64,000 bases of DNA from AC-49 sp963817035 (GCA_963817035.1 CAWFMM010000004.1:2108001-2172000), one strand, 5' to 3'. Counted from the stretch's first letter, positions 25,660-36,091 are shown. Made by a program: numbers and translations. Notes: a model not told the origin generated them from the sequence alone.

Positions 25660-26337
25660 ATGTCGAGCACCACCAGCGACGACGCGACGAGCAACGGCAA
25701 GCCGAAAAAGAGCGGGAAGGCGCGCAAGGCCATGGGAAAGGCCTCCGAAGCCAGCGCGCGGCCGAAGATGGAGAATCAGTCTTCGATCGCGAGCTCGCGC
25801 GGCTCCAGCGCCAGCTCGTGATCCTGCAGGAGTACATCCGAGCCGAGGGGCTGAAGGTCGTCGTGATCTTCGAGGGGCGTGACGCGGCCGGCAAGGGCGG
25901 CGTGATCAAGCGGATCGCGGAGCGCACCAGCCCCCGGGTCTGTCGCATCGTCGCCCTGAGCACACCGACGGAGCGCGAGCGCTCGCAGTGGTACTTCCAG
26001 CGCTACGTCGACCACCTGCCGGCCGCCGGCGAGATGGTCCTATTCGACCGCAGTTGGTACACCCGCGCCGGCGTCGAGCGAGTGATGGGATTCTGCATCG
26101 ACGAGGAGTACCAGGAGTTCATGCTCGTGCCCGGAGTTCGAGCGCATGCTCGTGCGCAGCGGGATCATCCTCATCAAGTACTGGTTCTCGGTCAGCGACG
26201 CCGAACAGGAGAAGCGGTTCGTCGATCCCCTACGAGGACGTTCTGCCGCCGGCTATGGAGCTGCCGCCGCGCCGGCACCACGAGCCCTACATCCACCCGC
26301 CGCGCGACGACCAGCGTTCGTTCCGGCGGCCTATTGA
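25660..26337 (+). pseudogene. Polyphosphate kinase 2 (PPK2), degraded
   Basis: Starting at ATG 25660 after GGGAG, the gene encodes a Lys-rich head and then, after a frameshift near 25775, the PPK2 core: LKVVVIFEGRDAAGKGGVIK (Walker A), then AERTSPRVCRIVALSTPTER, QWYFQRYVDHLPAAGEM and VLFDRSWYTRAGVE (Walker B region). Another shift near 26135 leads to SGIILIKYWFSVSDAEQEKR. There the sequence jumps to SIPYEDVLPPAMELPPR, missing about 65 residues that hold the conserved lid region, and a last shift precedes the end. PPK2 enzymes transfer phosphate between polyphosphate and nucleotides; this copy cannot be functional. It ends against the adenine deaminase stop. Confidence 0.85.
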
Positions 26338-27995
26338 ACGTTCAGCAGCCGGCCTGAGAGGACCTCGACGAGGCCGAGGTCGGTGAGCTTGAGCTCGGGG
26401 ATGACCTCGAGGCCGAGGAACGAGAGCGCCATCAGCGGGTCGCGCGGGAGCGCCCCGAGGTCGTGCGCGGCAGTGGTCAGGCGCGCGTAGGCGGCTGCCA
26501 CGACGTCGGCGGGCTGGTCGGACATCAGGCCGCCGAGATCGAGTGCGAGCTCGGCGACCGCTTGCCCGTTCTCGACGACGCGCAGCCCACCGCGCGTGCC
26601 GCGGGCCAGGTCGATCGCGGTCGCGATGTCCGCATCGTCGGCGCCGATGACCATCAGGTTGTGGTGATCGTGGGCGACGGTCGTAGCGATCGCTCCGCGC
26701 GTGATCCCGAAGCCGTGGACGCGCGCCGACGCCCACGAGCGACCCGTGTGGCGGTCGATCGCCAGGAGCAGCGCGTCGTCGTCACCCGGCCCGTCGTGGC
26801 GATCGGTCAGAAGCTGCCCGTCGATGTAGCCGATCGCCGGTCCCTGCCACGCCCGCTCGCGGGCGACCGCGACGTCGACGTCGGACGGCAGGTTGACGAC
26901 GTTTCCGATCGCCACCGGTGGCGACGGGCGCCAGGTCGCAACGGGCCGACCCGAAAGCCAGACGTTGCGCACCACGAAGTCGCGCAGGTCCTCGACCGCG
27001 ACGAGATCGGCGAGCCGGCCGGGGGCGATCGCGCCGCGATCGTGCAGGCCGTAGAGCTCGGCCGCGTTGAGGGTGACCATCCGCAGCGCGGCGAGCGGAT
27101 CGAGCCCGGCCGCCACGACCCGGCGCAGATGCTCGGTCAGGTGTCCGCGGCGCAGCAGGTCGCCCGCCGTCACGTCGTCGTTGACGAGCAGGCAGCGCCG
27201 TCCCTCCTGCTCCAGGATGACCGGCAGCAGCGCGTCGAGATTGTCGGCGGTCGACCCGGCGCGGACCATCAGGTACAGGCCGGCCGCGAGCTTCTCGCGC
27301 GCTTCGGCCGCGGTCGTGCACTCGTGGTCTGACGACACGCCGAGCAGTGCGTAGGCCTGCAGCGCACCGCCGCTCAGCCCCGGGCTGTGCCCGTCGAGCG
27401 GGCGCTGCCCGCGGGCGGCGAGCTTGTCGAGCAGATCGTCCTCGCCGACAACGGCGCCGGGGAAATCCATCAGCTCGGCGATTCCGAGCGTGCCCGGTTC
27501 GCCGAGCAACGCGCGCACGTCGTCGGCGGTGATCGCACCGCCGGTCGTCGCGTTGGGTGTGGCCGGCACGCAGGGCGAGACCTGAAGCAGGATGTCGACC
27601 GGGACCTGCGCGAGCGCGTCGCGCATCCAGCGAATCCCGTCCGGGCCGACCACGTTGGCGATCTCGTGCGGGTCGGCGATCACCGTGCCGGTGCCGTCGC
27701 GGGCGACGACGCGTGCCAGCTCGCCCGGCGCCAGCAGCGTGCTCTCGACGTGCATGTGGCCTTCGATGAACGCGGGAACGAGGGTCAGCCCGGCGAGGTC
27801 GACGATCTCGGCCGCGGCGCTGTACTCGCCGACGCCGACGATCTGATCGGCGACGATCACGACGTCGGCGACGCGGGTCGTGCCGGTAAAGAGATCGGCG
27901 ACGGTCGCGCCGTGCAGGAGAAGATCGGCGGGCGCTTCGCCGCGAGCAACCGCGAGCGCGTGCTGCGTGGCGTCGTGGCTGGTCAAGCTGGGCAT
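26331..27995 (-). CDS. ade: Adenine deaminase
   Basis: The 554-residue protein starts at ATG 27995; the frame is open far upstream, but that part is antisense to the ABC1 kinase gene. It is an amidohydrolase that converts adenine to hypoxanthine in purine salvage. Visible features are the metal-binding EGHMHVESTLLAP, TVIADPHEIANVVG, a GHSPGLSG segment, SSDHECTTAAEA and the C-terminal domain (HDHHNLMVIGADDADIATA) specific to bacterial adenine deaminases. The length is usual for the family. Its last codons overlap the end of the PPK2 remnant. Confidence 0.95.
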   Translation of the reverse strand: MPSLTSHDATQHALAVARGEAPADLLLHGATVADLFTGTTRVADVVIVADQIVGVGEYSAAAEIVDLAGLTLVPAFIEGHMHVESTLLAPGELARVVARDGTGTVIADPHEIANVVGPDGIRWMRDALAQVPVDILLQVSPCVPATPNATTGGAITADDVRALLGEPGTLGIAELMDFPGAVVGEDDLLDKLAARGQRPLDGHSPGLSGGALQAYALLGVSSDHECTTAAEAREKLAAGLYLMVRAGSTADNLDALLPVILEQEGRRCLLVNDDVTAGDLLRRGHLTEHLRRVVAAGLDPLAALRMVTLNAAELYGLHDRGAIAPGRLADLVAVEDLRDFVVRNVWLSGRPVATWRPSPPVAIGNVVNLPSDVDVAVARERAWQGPAIGYIDGQLLTDRHDGPGDDDALLLAIDRHTGRSWASARVHGFGITRGAIATTVAHDHHNLMVIGADDADIATAIDLARGTRGGLRVVENGQAVAELALDLGGLMSDQPADVVAAAYARLTTAAHDLGALPRDPLMALSFLGLEVIPELKLTDLGLVEVLSGRLLNVQ

Positions 27996-28022
27996 GATAG
28001 GCCGCCTCGCTAGTCTCGGTCG

Positions 28023-29478
28023 ATGCCTGCCGAGCCCGAGGACCCGCCGCCCGACGCCGGGAAACTCCCGACCGGGCGGCTCGCGCGGACGGCGCGGATC
28101 GGTGGTCTGGTCGGCGGCCAGGGGCTGCGCTGGGCCGGGATGCGGACCGCCAACCGGGTCCGCTCGCCCGAGCGCGCAGCAGCGGCGCAGAGCGAGCGCA
28201 CGGCGGCGCTCGTCGGCCAGCTCGTCGATCAGCTCGGGCAGATGCGCGGCGCGGCGATGAAGGTCGGCCAGATGATCTCGATGGTCGAGTTCGACGGGCT
28301 GCCCGAGGAGGAACAGGACGAGCTGCAGCGGAAACTCGCCGAGCTGCGCGACGACGTGCCGCCGGTTGCGTTCGCCGACCTCGAGAAGCTGATGCGCAAG
28401 GAGTTCGACGGGCCGCTGACCCGCGTCTTCTCCGACTTCGACGAGCGCGCGTTTGCCGCCGCCTCGATCGGCCAGGTCCATCGCGCGACAACGCTCGATG
28501 GCGCTGAGGTCGTCGTCAAGATCCAGTACCCCGGCGTCGCCGAGGCGGTCGAGACCGACCTGCGCAACGCGATGCTGCTGCTGCCGCTGGTCAAGCGCCT
28601 CGCCCCCGGGCTCGACGCCAAGGCGCTGGCCACCGAGATGCGCGAGCGGATCGCCGAGGAGCTCGATTACGAGCTCGAGGCGCAGAACCAGCGGCGCATC
28701 GAGCGGCTGATGCGCGGCCATCCGTTCGTGCGGATCCCCCATGTGTACACGGAGCTGTCGACCCGGCGTGTGCTGGTCTCGGAGTACGTCGAGGGCGAGC
28801 GCTTCGAGGAGGTCCGCCGCGCCGACGAGGCCACAGCGCGACCGCTACGGCGAGATTGTCTTTCGCTTCTTCCTCGGGCTGCTCTACCGAGACCGGATCG
28901 CGCTCGGCGACCCGCACCCCGGCAACTACCTGCTGTGCCCCGACGGGCGCGTCTGCTTCCTCGACTTCGGCCTGCTGCGCGACCTCGACGCACGCCGCAT
29001 CGACGACGAGCGCGCGATCAATCGGGCCGTCGGAGAGGACGACGCGACGGCGCTGAAGGCGGCGCTGGTCGGTGGCGGCTATCTCCCGGCCGATCGCTCG
29101 TCCGCGGTCGACGCCGATTGGGCGCTGGGCCTGATGAAGACGGCGATCGGCTGGTACGCGATCCCCGGCAAGCGGCGCTTCTCACCACAGGACTCGCGCG
29201 ACCACCGCGACCGTGAGCGGGTGGGCGGGTCTGCTCAGGCGCGCGCTGCGATGCGCACGCAGGTCAACCAGTTCACGTTGCCGCCCGAGTCGGTGCTGAT
29301 CCGACGGATGCACGCCATCGTCGCCGTCGTGCTGGCGCAGCTTCGCGCGGGCGGAGACTGGGGCGCGCTCGCCGCCGAGTACCTCCACGCCGGCGCGCCG
29401 TCGACGCCGCTCGGCGAGGCCGAGGCGCGGTTCTTCGCGCCGCGCTCCGGGGAACGAACCCGCGCGGGCGTCGGCTGA
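28023..29478 (+). CDS. ABC1/UbiB-family atypical kinase, frameshifted
   Basis: This ABC1 (ADCK/AarF) protein shows the KxGQ motif (GAAMKVGQMISM), the Ala-rich loop AAASIGQVHRA, the ATP-site Lys in VVVKIQYPG, the catalytic GDPHPGNYLL and the metal-binding FLDFGLLRD. Family members act in prenyl-lipid or membrane-associated metabolism and bind ATP. The frame changes near 28840 between DEAT and QRDRYGEIVFRFF; 1456 bases equals 485 codons plus one, so one inserted base in GGCCACAGCG explains it and no residues are missing. It starts 27 bases from the divergent adenine deaminase. Confidence 0.85.
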
Positions 29479-29500
29479 CCGAAGTACCGTTGCGTGGCTC

Positions 29501-32500
29501 ATGGTCAAGGATGGCGCGAACCTGCTTCGGACGATCGCCGTCGCGGCCGTGGCGGTCGCGATCGCCGGCGGCGCGGGCGCCGTCGCGATCGGGTCGCCGA
29601 GCCGCGGCGCGGGCGCCGGCCTCAACGCGGGGCCGCGACACCTCGAGCAGCCGGCCGGCGCCGTGGACGGGCGGGCCGATCACGTTCCCGGCAGTGGCCG
29701 TTACACGTTCCTGCTCAAGCTCGCCAACGCCCCGACGACGCGTGTCTTCGACGGCCATCGCGCAGACGGCCTGCGCGCCGCCCGGGCGGCGGCCCGCGCG
29801 CAGCTCACGCGCATCGCCGGCGCGCAGCGCGATCTGATCACCGAGCTGCCGCCCCACTCCCCCGTGCTCTACCGCACGCACAGCGTGCTCGCGGGCGTCG
29901 CCGTGACGACCGATGTCCACAACGCGCGTGCGCTCGCCGACCTGCCCGATGTCGCCGCCGTCTACCCGGTCGCGCCGAAGTTCCTCGACAACTCCTACGC
30001 CGTGCCGTTCCAGGGCGCTCCGCAGGTCTGGACGACCAACGGTGACACGGGCCAGAACACGACGATCGCGATCATCGATACGGGGATCGACTACACGCAC
30101 GCGAACTTCGGCGGACCGGGAACCGTTGCCGCGTACACGACCGCCCACGCGGCCGAGGCCGCACCAGCCAACCCGGCGCTGTTCCCCAGCGCCAAGGTGA
30201 TCGGCGGCTACGACTTCGTCGGCGACGCCTACAACGACGACACGTCGAGCGCGTCCTATGACCCGGTGCCCCACCCCGACGGCAATCCGCTGGACTGCAA
30301 CGGCCACGGCAGCCACGTCGCCGGAACGGCGGCGGGCCTGGGCGAGAACGCCGACGGGACGACCTACAGGGGCACGTATGACTCGAGCACCCCGGTGGGC
30401 ACGATGAAGATCGGCCCCGGCATGGCACCGGGGGCCAAGCTCTATGCCTACCGCGTACTCGGCTGCTCGGGCACCGCCGCGACGAGCATCATCTCCGCCG
30501 CGATCGACCGGGCCTCTGACCCCAACGACGACGGCGACCCGTCCGACCACGTCGACGTGATCAACCTGTCACTGAGCTCGAACTTCGGCTCGCCCGACGA
30601 CGGCGACGCGATCGCCGCCAACGACGCGGTCGACCTCGGTATCAGCGTCTCGATCTCCGCCGGCAACGGCGGCGACGTGACCGACATCGGCGGTTCGCCG
30701 GGCACCGCGAGCAAGGCGATTACCGTCGCCGACAGCCAGGACGCGGCGAGCACGGTCGACGGCGTGTCCGTGACGATCGACGGGAACCCGCAGACGTACG
30801 CCGCGACGCGGGCCGCGCTCTACGACTGGACGACCGGGGCCGACCTGAGCGGCAGCGTGGTCCTGCCCCCGCCCGGGACCAGCACCACGGCGTGCGATCC
30901 CTACCCGGCCGGCACGTTCACCGGGGCGATCGCGCTGATCGAAGCGGGCGCGGAGTGCGGCTCGACCCAGCGCGCAGCCAACCTCGAGGCCGCGGGCGCG
31001 AAAGGCTTCATCCTCGCCAACTCGACCGAGACGTTCGCGACGGGCATCAACGGCTCGGCGACGATCCCCGGCGTCCTGATCGCCAAGTCCGGCGGCGACG
31101 CGATCCGCACGGCGCTCGGCGCCGCAACCGCGGTCACGGTCACAGGGACCGCCGCCAATGCGATCACGCAGCTGTTCACCGACGACAACGACAAGCTCAA
31201 CAGCTCCTCGTCCCGGGGGACCCGCGCGCCGGGGAACGTCAAGCCCGACGTCGCCGCTGTCGGGACCAGCGTCTTCTCGACGGCGGTCGGGACCGGGAGC
31301 GACGGCAGGAGCATGAGCGGCACGTCGATGGCCGCACCGATGGTCGCCGGGCTCGCCGCGCTCGTCCACACGGCGCATCCCGACTGGACCCCGAACGAGG
31401 TCAAGGCCGACATCATGAACACGGCCGGTCAGGACGTGTACGTCGACGGCGCGGCGCACCCGTCCGGCGGGATCTACGGTCCGGCCCGCGTCGGCGCCGG
31501 CCGCATCGAGGCCGATGCGGCGTTGGCCAACGACGTCCTCGCCTACGACGGCGACGACGCCGGCACCGTCAGCGTGTCGTTCGGCGCAGTCGAGGTGACC
31601 GGACCGATCGCGCTCACGCGCCACATCACGGTGAAGAACACCAGCCTGTCGACCGTCACCTACAAGGCGTCGTATGACCCGATCACCGTGGTACCCGGCG
31701 TCAGCTACTCGGTCACGCCGTCCACCGTGGTGCTCACGCCCCGCGGCTCGGACACGCTCACGGTGACGCTGACCGTGACCGACCCGGCGCAGATGACCAA
31801 GACCGTCGACCCGACGATCGGGCGGCTCACGGCGCTGGGCCGGCCGCGCGAGACGCTCGCCGAGGCCAGTGGCCGCGTCCTGCTGACCTCAGTCCCATCG
31901 GGCCGGCCGACGCTGCGGGTCCCGATCTACGCGGCGCCGCGCCCCGCCTCGGTGATGACGCAGGCGGCGACGCTTCAGATCTCCGGTGCCGGCTCCGATC
32001 AGACCGCGCCGCTGACCCTGACCGGCCAGGACCTCGGCAGCGGAATGACCAACGGCGTGGGCGACGGCGATCCCGACAACGACATCTTCTCGCTGGCCGC
32101 AGGCTTCGAGCTTCAGGCCTCGAGCGGGCTCGCGCCGCAGTGCGGGCCGGAGATCCTGACCGACTGCTACCGGATCGCCGAGGAGCGCGATGCCGACCTC
32201 AGGGACGTCGGTTACACGTCGGACTACCCGCTGTTCAACAACCCGTCGGACAGCTTGGCCTACTTCGCGGTCTCGACGCAGGGGCCGTGGTCGACGCCGT
32301 CCGACAAGGCGACGCTCGAGATCGCCATCGATGTCGACGGCGACAACGTCCCCGACCTGTTTCTCTACAACACCCGCCTGGGGACCGACGACGAGTTCGT
32401 CTCCGAGCTCTACGACCCCGGCGTCGGAGTCATCGATGACGAGCCGATCGACGAGCGCTCCGGCGATACCGACGCCGCCCTGTACGACAGCGACACGATG

Positions 32501-33835
32501 ATCCTGCCGTTGTACCTCGGCGCGCTGGTGCCCTACGGCATCACCGCGGCGCATCCGCGGATCTTCTACGGGGTCACGGGTTACTCGGCGTACTCCTCAC
32601 ACCCGATCGACGTCATCGGCATCGATCCGGCGACCGGGCACCTGTCTCACCCGCTCACGGCCAACCTCTACGCGCCCGGGGTGCGGGTTCTCGACAGCGG
32701 CGGGGACGGCCCGCTGATGCTCGACACCAGCGGCGCGGTGGTCACCGTGCACCGCGATCCGGCGTCCTACCGTGCCGATCACGGACAGGGCGTGCTGATG
32801 GCCCATCTGCACAACCGCGTCGGCGACAAGACGCAGGTCGTGACGCTACACGGCATCGCGCAGGCGATCTCGATCGGCTCGACCCCGTCGTCGCCCGGCC
32901 CGGGCCACACCTATTCGCCGACCGCGACGGGCGGCGGCTCGGGGCTGCCGATCGTGTTCAGCTCGGCGACCCCGACGGTCTGCACCGTCGCCGCCGCGAC
33001 GGTCAGCTTCGTCGCAGTCGGCACCTGCACGATCCACGCCGACCAGGCCGGCGACGACAGCTACGAGCCGGCGGCGACCGTGACCCAGACGATCACCGTC
33101 GCGCCCAACGCGCAGACGGTCACGATCACCTCGAGCCCGCCGACCGCGCAGCCGGGTGGCACGTACGCGCTGACCGCGACGGGCGGGGGCTCGGGGCTCC
33201 CCGTCGTCTTCAGCTCCGCGACACCGGGGGTCTGCGCCGTCTCCGCCGCGACGGTCACGTACCTCGCGGTCGGGGACTGCATCGTCCATGCCGACCAGGG
33301 CGCCAACGCCGACTACGCCGCGGCGCCGACGGCCGGGCAGACGATCACGGTCGTCGCGGCTCCCCCACCGCCGCGGGTCAACCCGAGGATCAGCGCGCAC
33401 GTCGCGAGTGCCCACGCCAAGAGCCGCTACGGGTGGTACCGAAGCCCGGTCACGGTGACGTTCACGTGCACCGCGGGCAGTGGCGCGCTGACCGGGAGCT
33501 GCCCGAGGCCGGCGACGCTGTCACACAACGGGCCTCGGCAGTCGCTGTCGCGGAGCATCGCGGCCAGCGACGGTGGCCGGGCGGCGATCACGGTCAGCGG
33601 ACTCAACATCGACACCACCGCGCCCACGATCACGATCACCGGTGTGCGGCCCGGCGCGACGTACAGCGGGACGCTGCCGCGCGTGAACTGCGTCGCCCGC
33701 GACGCGCTGTCGAAGGTCGCGTCGTGCCGGATCGCCACGCGCACGAAGCGGACCACGGTTCGTTACACCGCGACGGCGATCGACCGGGCCGGCAATGTCC
33801 GCACCGCACGCATCACGGTCCATACCGCGCGCTGA
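29501..33835 (+). CDS. Secreted S8 (subtilisin-like) serine protease with C-terminal repeats
   Basis: The 1444-residue protein has an N-terminal export segment (TIAVAAVAVAIAGGAGAV) and an inhibitor-like propeptide. The peptidase domain carries the Asp in IAIIDTGIDYTHANFGG, His in GHGSHVAGTAAG and Ser in MSGTSMAAPMVAGLAALVHT. A PA-type insertion (GAIALIEAGAECGSTQRAAN) lies between His and Ser, as in large subtilases. A beta-rich region follows, then two related repeats of about 80 residues (about 1120-1200 and 1202-1285), each with GGGSGLP, VFSSATP and a Cys pair, and a final domain with four Cys. It would degrade proteins outside the cell. Confidence 0.93.
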   Translation: MVKDGANLLRTIAVAAVAVAIAGGAGAVAIGSPSRGAGAGLNAGPRHLEQPAGAVDGRADHVPGSGRYTFLLKLANAPTTRVFDGHRADGLRAARAAARAQLTRIAGAQRDLITELPPHSPVLYRTHSVLAGVAVTTDVHNARALADLPDVAAVYPVAPKFLDNSYAVPFQGAPQVWTTNGDTGQNTTIAIIDTGIDYTHANFGGPGTVAAYTTAHAAEAAPANPALFPSAKVIGGYDFVGDAYNDDTSSASYDPVPHPDGNPLDCNGHGSHVAGTAAGLGENADGTTYRGTYDSSTPVGTMKIGPGMAPGAKLYAYRVLGCSGTAATSIISAAIDRASDPNDDGDPSDHVDVINLSLSSNFGSPDDGDAIAANDAVDLGISVSISAGNGGDVTDIGGSPGTASKAITVADSQDAASTVDGVSVTIDGNPQTYAATRAALYDWTTGADLSGSVVLPPPGTSTTACDPYPAGTFTGAIALIEAGAECGSTQRAANLEAAGAKGFILANSTETFATGINGSATIPGVLIAKSGGDAIRTALGAATAVTVTGTAANAITQLFTDDNDKLNSSSSRGTRAPGNVKPDVAAVGTSVFSTAVGTGSDGRSMSGTSMAAPMVAGLAALVHTAHPDWTPNEVKADIMNTAGQDVYVDGAAHPSGGIYGPARVGAGRIEADAALANDVLAYDGDDAGTVSVSFGAVEVTGPIALTRHITVKNTSLSTVTYKASYDPITVVPGVSYSVTPSTVVLTPRGSDTLTVTLTVTDPAQMTKTVDPTIGRLTALGRPRETLAEASGRVLLTSVPSGRPTLRVPIYAAPRPASVMTQAATLQISGAGSDQTAPLTLTGQDLGSGMTNGVGDGDPDNDIFSLAAGFELQASSGLAPQCGPEILTDCYRIAEERDADLRDVGYTSDYPLFNNPSDSLAYFAVSTQGPWSTPSDKATLEIAIDVDGDNVPDLFLYNTRLGTDDEFVSELYDPGVGVIDDEPIDERSGDTDAALYDSDTMILPLYLGALVPYGITAAHPRIFYGVTGYSAYSSHPIDVIGIDPATGHLSHPLTANLYAPGVRVLDSGGDGPLMLDTSGAVVTVHRDPASYRADHGQGVLMAHLHNRVGDKTQVVTLHGIAQAISIGSTPSSPGPGHTYSPTATGGGSGLPIVFSSATPTVCTVAAATVSFVAVGTCTIHADQAGDDSYEPAATVTQTITVAPNAQTVTITSSPPTAQPGGTYALTATGGGSGLPVVFSSATPGVCAVSAATVTYLAVGDCIVHADQGANADYAAAPTAGQTITVVAAPPPPRVNPRISAHVASAHAKSRYGWYRSPVTVTFTCTAGSGALTGSCPRPATLSHNGPRQSLSRSIAASDGGRAAITVSGLNIDTTAPTITITGVRPGATYSGTLPRVNCVARDALSKVASCRIATRTKRTTVRYTATAIDRAGNVRTARITVHTAR

Positions 33836-33848
33836 GCGAACGGCGGCG

Positions 33849-35339
33849 ATGGAGACTCTCCGTCAACACGCTCGGTACAGCGCGGGCGACCCGGCGACGT
33901 CGAACGCGGCGATCCGGGTCCTCGGTCGCGCGATCGCGCTCGGTCTCGTCGCCTCGCTGGCCGTCAGCTCACCCGCGATCGCACAGCTCGGCGTCGCGCG
34001 CAACGGGCTCGCGGCGTTGTTCGCCCCGGTCGTTGCACCGGATCCGCCCGACGTTCCAGGAAGCCCGCTCGACGTTCGCCGAGTCGCGTTCGGCCAGCAG
34101 GGCGCCGAGCTGTCGCTGCAGCTGAGCACCGATCGGCCGTGGGCCACGCGCGAGCTGCTGAGCAGCGGGCGTTCGCTGTGCGTCGTCGTCTCGAGCGCGG
34201 GGCGGCTGTGCGTGGGCCCGTTCGTGCACACGACGGTGCTGCGGCTCACGCGCGACGGTGAGCCCGGTCCCGGCCGACGGATCGACGCGAACGTCTCGCG
34301 CCCCGACGACCGCTCGGTCTCCGCGACGTTCTCCGCCGCCGAGATCGGCCTCGCGCGCGGACCGTTCACGTGGTCGGTCGACGCCCGCTGGCAGGGCGAC
34401 GGCACCTGCGCCATCGGCTGCGAGGACCTCGTCCCCGACCGTGGCGACTTCTCCGCCACCGTCGCCGTGCTCGCCCAACCGCCGTGCTTCGGCGCCGCCG
34501 CCCGCGACCGGCTGCACGTGTGTCGCAACCCGGCTTTGCGCCACGCCGCCGTGCCGAGCCCGTTCGTCGCCCAGATCGCGCCGAACTCGCCGTGCCGGCT
34601 GGTCTCGGTTCCCCGCCCCGGGTCGGTCCTGCATCCGTGCGAGTTCGGGGTCACCGGCGACGAGCGGACGGCGACGGTTGCCCTGATCGGTGACAGCCAC
34701 GCCGAGATGTGGCGCGCGGCGATCGACGTCGTGGCGCAGGCCAAGGGCTGGCGGGGCGTGTCGATCGCGCGGCCCGGGTGCCCGTTCTCCGCGCACGTGC
34801 CCGCGAGCCCGGACCTCGGTCCGGCGCAGTGCGCGCGGCTGCACGACGAGACGCTTGCGTGGCTTGCCGCGCGCCCTGCGGTCCACACGATCTTCGTCGC
34901 CGACTGGGCGCAGCCCGACTCGGGGCCTGCCGGCGGGATCGACGGCTACGGCGGCGGCGCGGCGGCGTTCGGCGCAATGCTCGACCGCGTCCCCCGCAGC
35001 GTGCGACGGATCTACGTCCTGCGCGACATCCCCGGGACGGCGCTCGACACGGCGACCTGCGTGACCGTCGCCCGTGACCGCCACCGGCCGCTGGCCGGCG
35101 CCTGCGCGCTGCCGCGCTCGGCCGCACTCACGCCTGACCCCGGCGCGCAGGCCGCAGCACAGCGACCATCGCGTGCCCGGGTGATCGACCTGACGCGGTT
35201 CTTCTGCCGCTCGACGCGCTGCGATCCGGTCATCGGCGGCGGCTACGTCTACCGCGACGACAACCACATGAACGCGGTCTTCTCGTCCTCGCTGGGGCCG
35301 TTCGTCCTGCGAGCGATCAACAGCTTCGAGCACGCGTGA
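33849..35339 (+). CDS. SGNH-hydrolase domain protein (acyltransferase C-terminal type)
   Basis: The 496-residue protein starts at ATG 33849, just after the protease stop; ATG 33795 inside the protease gene is less likely. A hydrophobic segment (AIALGLVASLAVSSPAIA) exports or anchors it. A beta-rich middle part has several Cys. The C-terminal domain has block I VALIGDSHAEMW with the nucleophile Ser, RPGCPFS, and the catalytic DDNHMNAVFSS. This SGNH form is usually fused to acyltransferase-3 membrane domains that modify cell-surface glycans; here that membrane part is absent. A terminator follows. Confidence 0.85.
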   Translation: METLRQHARYSAGDPATSNAAIRVLGRAIALGLVASLAVSSPAIAQLGVARNGLAALFAPVVAPDPPDVPGSPLDVRRVAFGQQGAELSLQLSTDRPWATRELLSSGRSLCVVVSSAGRLCVGPFVHTTVLRLTRDGEPGPGRRIDANVSRPDDRSVSATFSAAEIGLARGPFTWSVDARWQGDGTCAIGCEDLVPDRGDFSATVAVLAQPPCFGAAARDRLHVCRNPALRHAAVPSPFVAQIAPNSPCRLVSVPRPGSVLHPCEFGVTGDERTATVALIGDSHAEMWRAAIDVVAQAKGWRGVSIARPGCPFSAHVPASPDLGPAQCARLHDETLAWLAARPAVHTIFVADWAQPDSGPAGGIDGYGGGAAAFGAMLDRVPRSVRRIYVLRDIPGTALDTATCVTVARDRHRPLAGACALPRSAALTPDPGAQAAAQRPSRARVIDLTRFFCRSTRCDPVIGGGYVYRDDNHMNAVFSSSLGPFVLRAINSFEHA

Positions 35340-35363
35340 GGCCCCCGCCGAAGCGGGTGCCTT
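35340..35363 (+). terminator. Terminator after the SGNH gene
   Basis: GGCCCCCGC and GCGGGTGCC pair with one mismatch around CGAA, starting at the last base of the stop codon and followed by TTCT. Confidence 0.65.
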
Positions 35364-35435
35364 CTAACGCGCGAGCTGGTGCGCGGGCTGTCCGTTCCGG
35401 CGACGACATCGACCGGGCCGCGGAATACTGGGTCG

Positions 35436-36011
35436 GTGGACTCCGCCCGCCCCCCGGCCCCGCTGGTCTCCGACGCCGATCGTGCGCAGGCCGTCATCGC
35501 GCTGCGCGATGCCGCGGTCGACGGCCGGCTGACGCTCGACGAGTTCTCCGAGCGCGTTGAGCACACCGAGCTCGCGCGGACGACCGACGACCTCGCGCAG
35601 GTCCTCGCCGGCCTGCCCGCCGCGCACCTGGGCGCCGCCGACGCGCCCGCGCGCCACCACGCGATCTTCTCCCGCCTGGAGCGCCACGGCCGCTGGGAGC
35701 TCGCCGCCGACAGCCGCGCGCTGTGCGTCGGGGCGACGATCGATCTCGACCTCGGCCAGGCGACGCTCACCGCTGCCCAGACCACGCTGAAGATCCGCAA
35801 CTGGTTCGGGACCGTGACGATCGTCGTCCCACGCGGCGTGCACGTCACCGTCGACGGCGGTGGCGCGTTCTCGAGCCGCGATATCGAGCTGCCCGACGCC
35901 GGGTCGGTCCCCGACGCCCCGCGGCTGCACATCCGCACGTCAGGGCTCGGCGGGACCGTGCGCATCCGCAGCGCAAGCTCGCCGGCCGAGCAACATGACT
36001 GGCTGGCCTGA
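35436..36011 (+). CDS. DUF1707 protein with LiaF-like C-terminal domain
   Basis: The 191-residue protein starts at GTG 35436; upstream in-frame codons lack family features. The N-terminal region ALVSDADRAQAVIALRDAAV to RLTLDEFSERVEHTELARTT is the DUF1707 motif (an SHOCT-like helical hairpin). The C-terminal half (LKIRNWFGTVTIVVPRGVHV, then TVDGGGAFSS) resembles the parallel beta fold of LiaF/DUF2154 cell-envelope stress proteins. There is no membrane segment. It may act as a cytoplasmic or membrane-associated envelope-stress accessory protein; this is by family analogy only. Confidence 0.85.
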   Translation: MDSARPPAPLVSDADRAQAVIALRDAAVDGRLTLDEFSERVEHTELARTTDDLAQVLAGLPAAHLGAADAPARHHAIFSRLERHGRWELAADSRALCVGATIDLDLGQATLTAAQTTLKIRNWFGTVTIVVPRGVHVTVDGGGAFSSRDIELPDAGSVPDAPRLHIRTSGLGGTVRIRSASSPAEQHDWLA

Positions 36012-36091
36012 GCGCCCGTCGACACTGACCCTTCGGTAATCCTGACAATTCCCTGACGGCGTTCTCACCGGTAGGTGGTGTCCTGTCGTCT

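Noticed and set aside
33795..33848. Earlier start for the SGNH protein inside the protease gene
   Set aside because: It adds 18 residues of the SAPHASRSIPRAERTAA type with no conserved features; the ATG after the protease stop is more natural.
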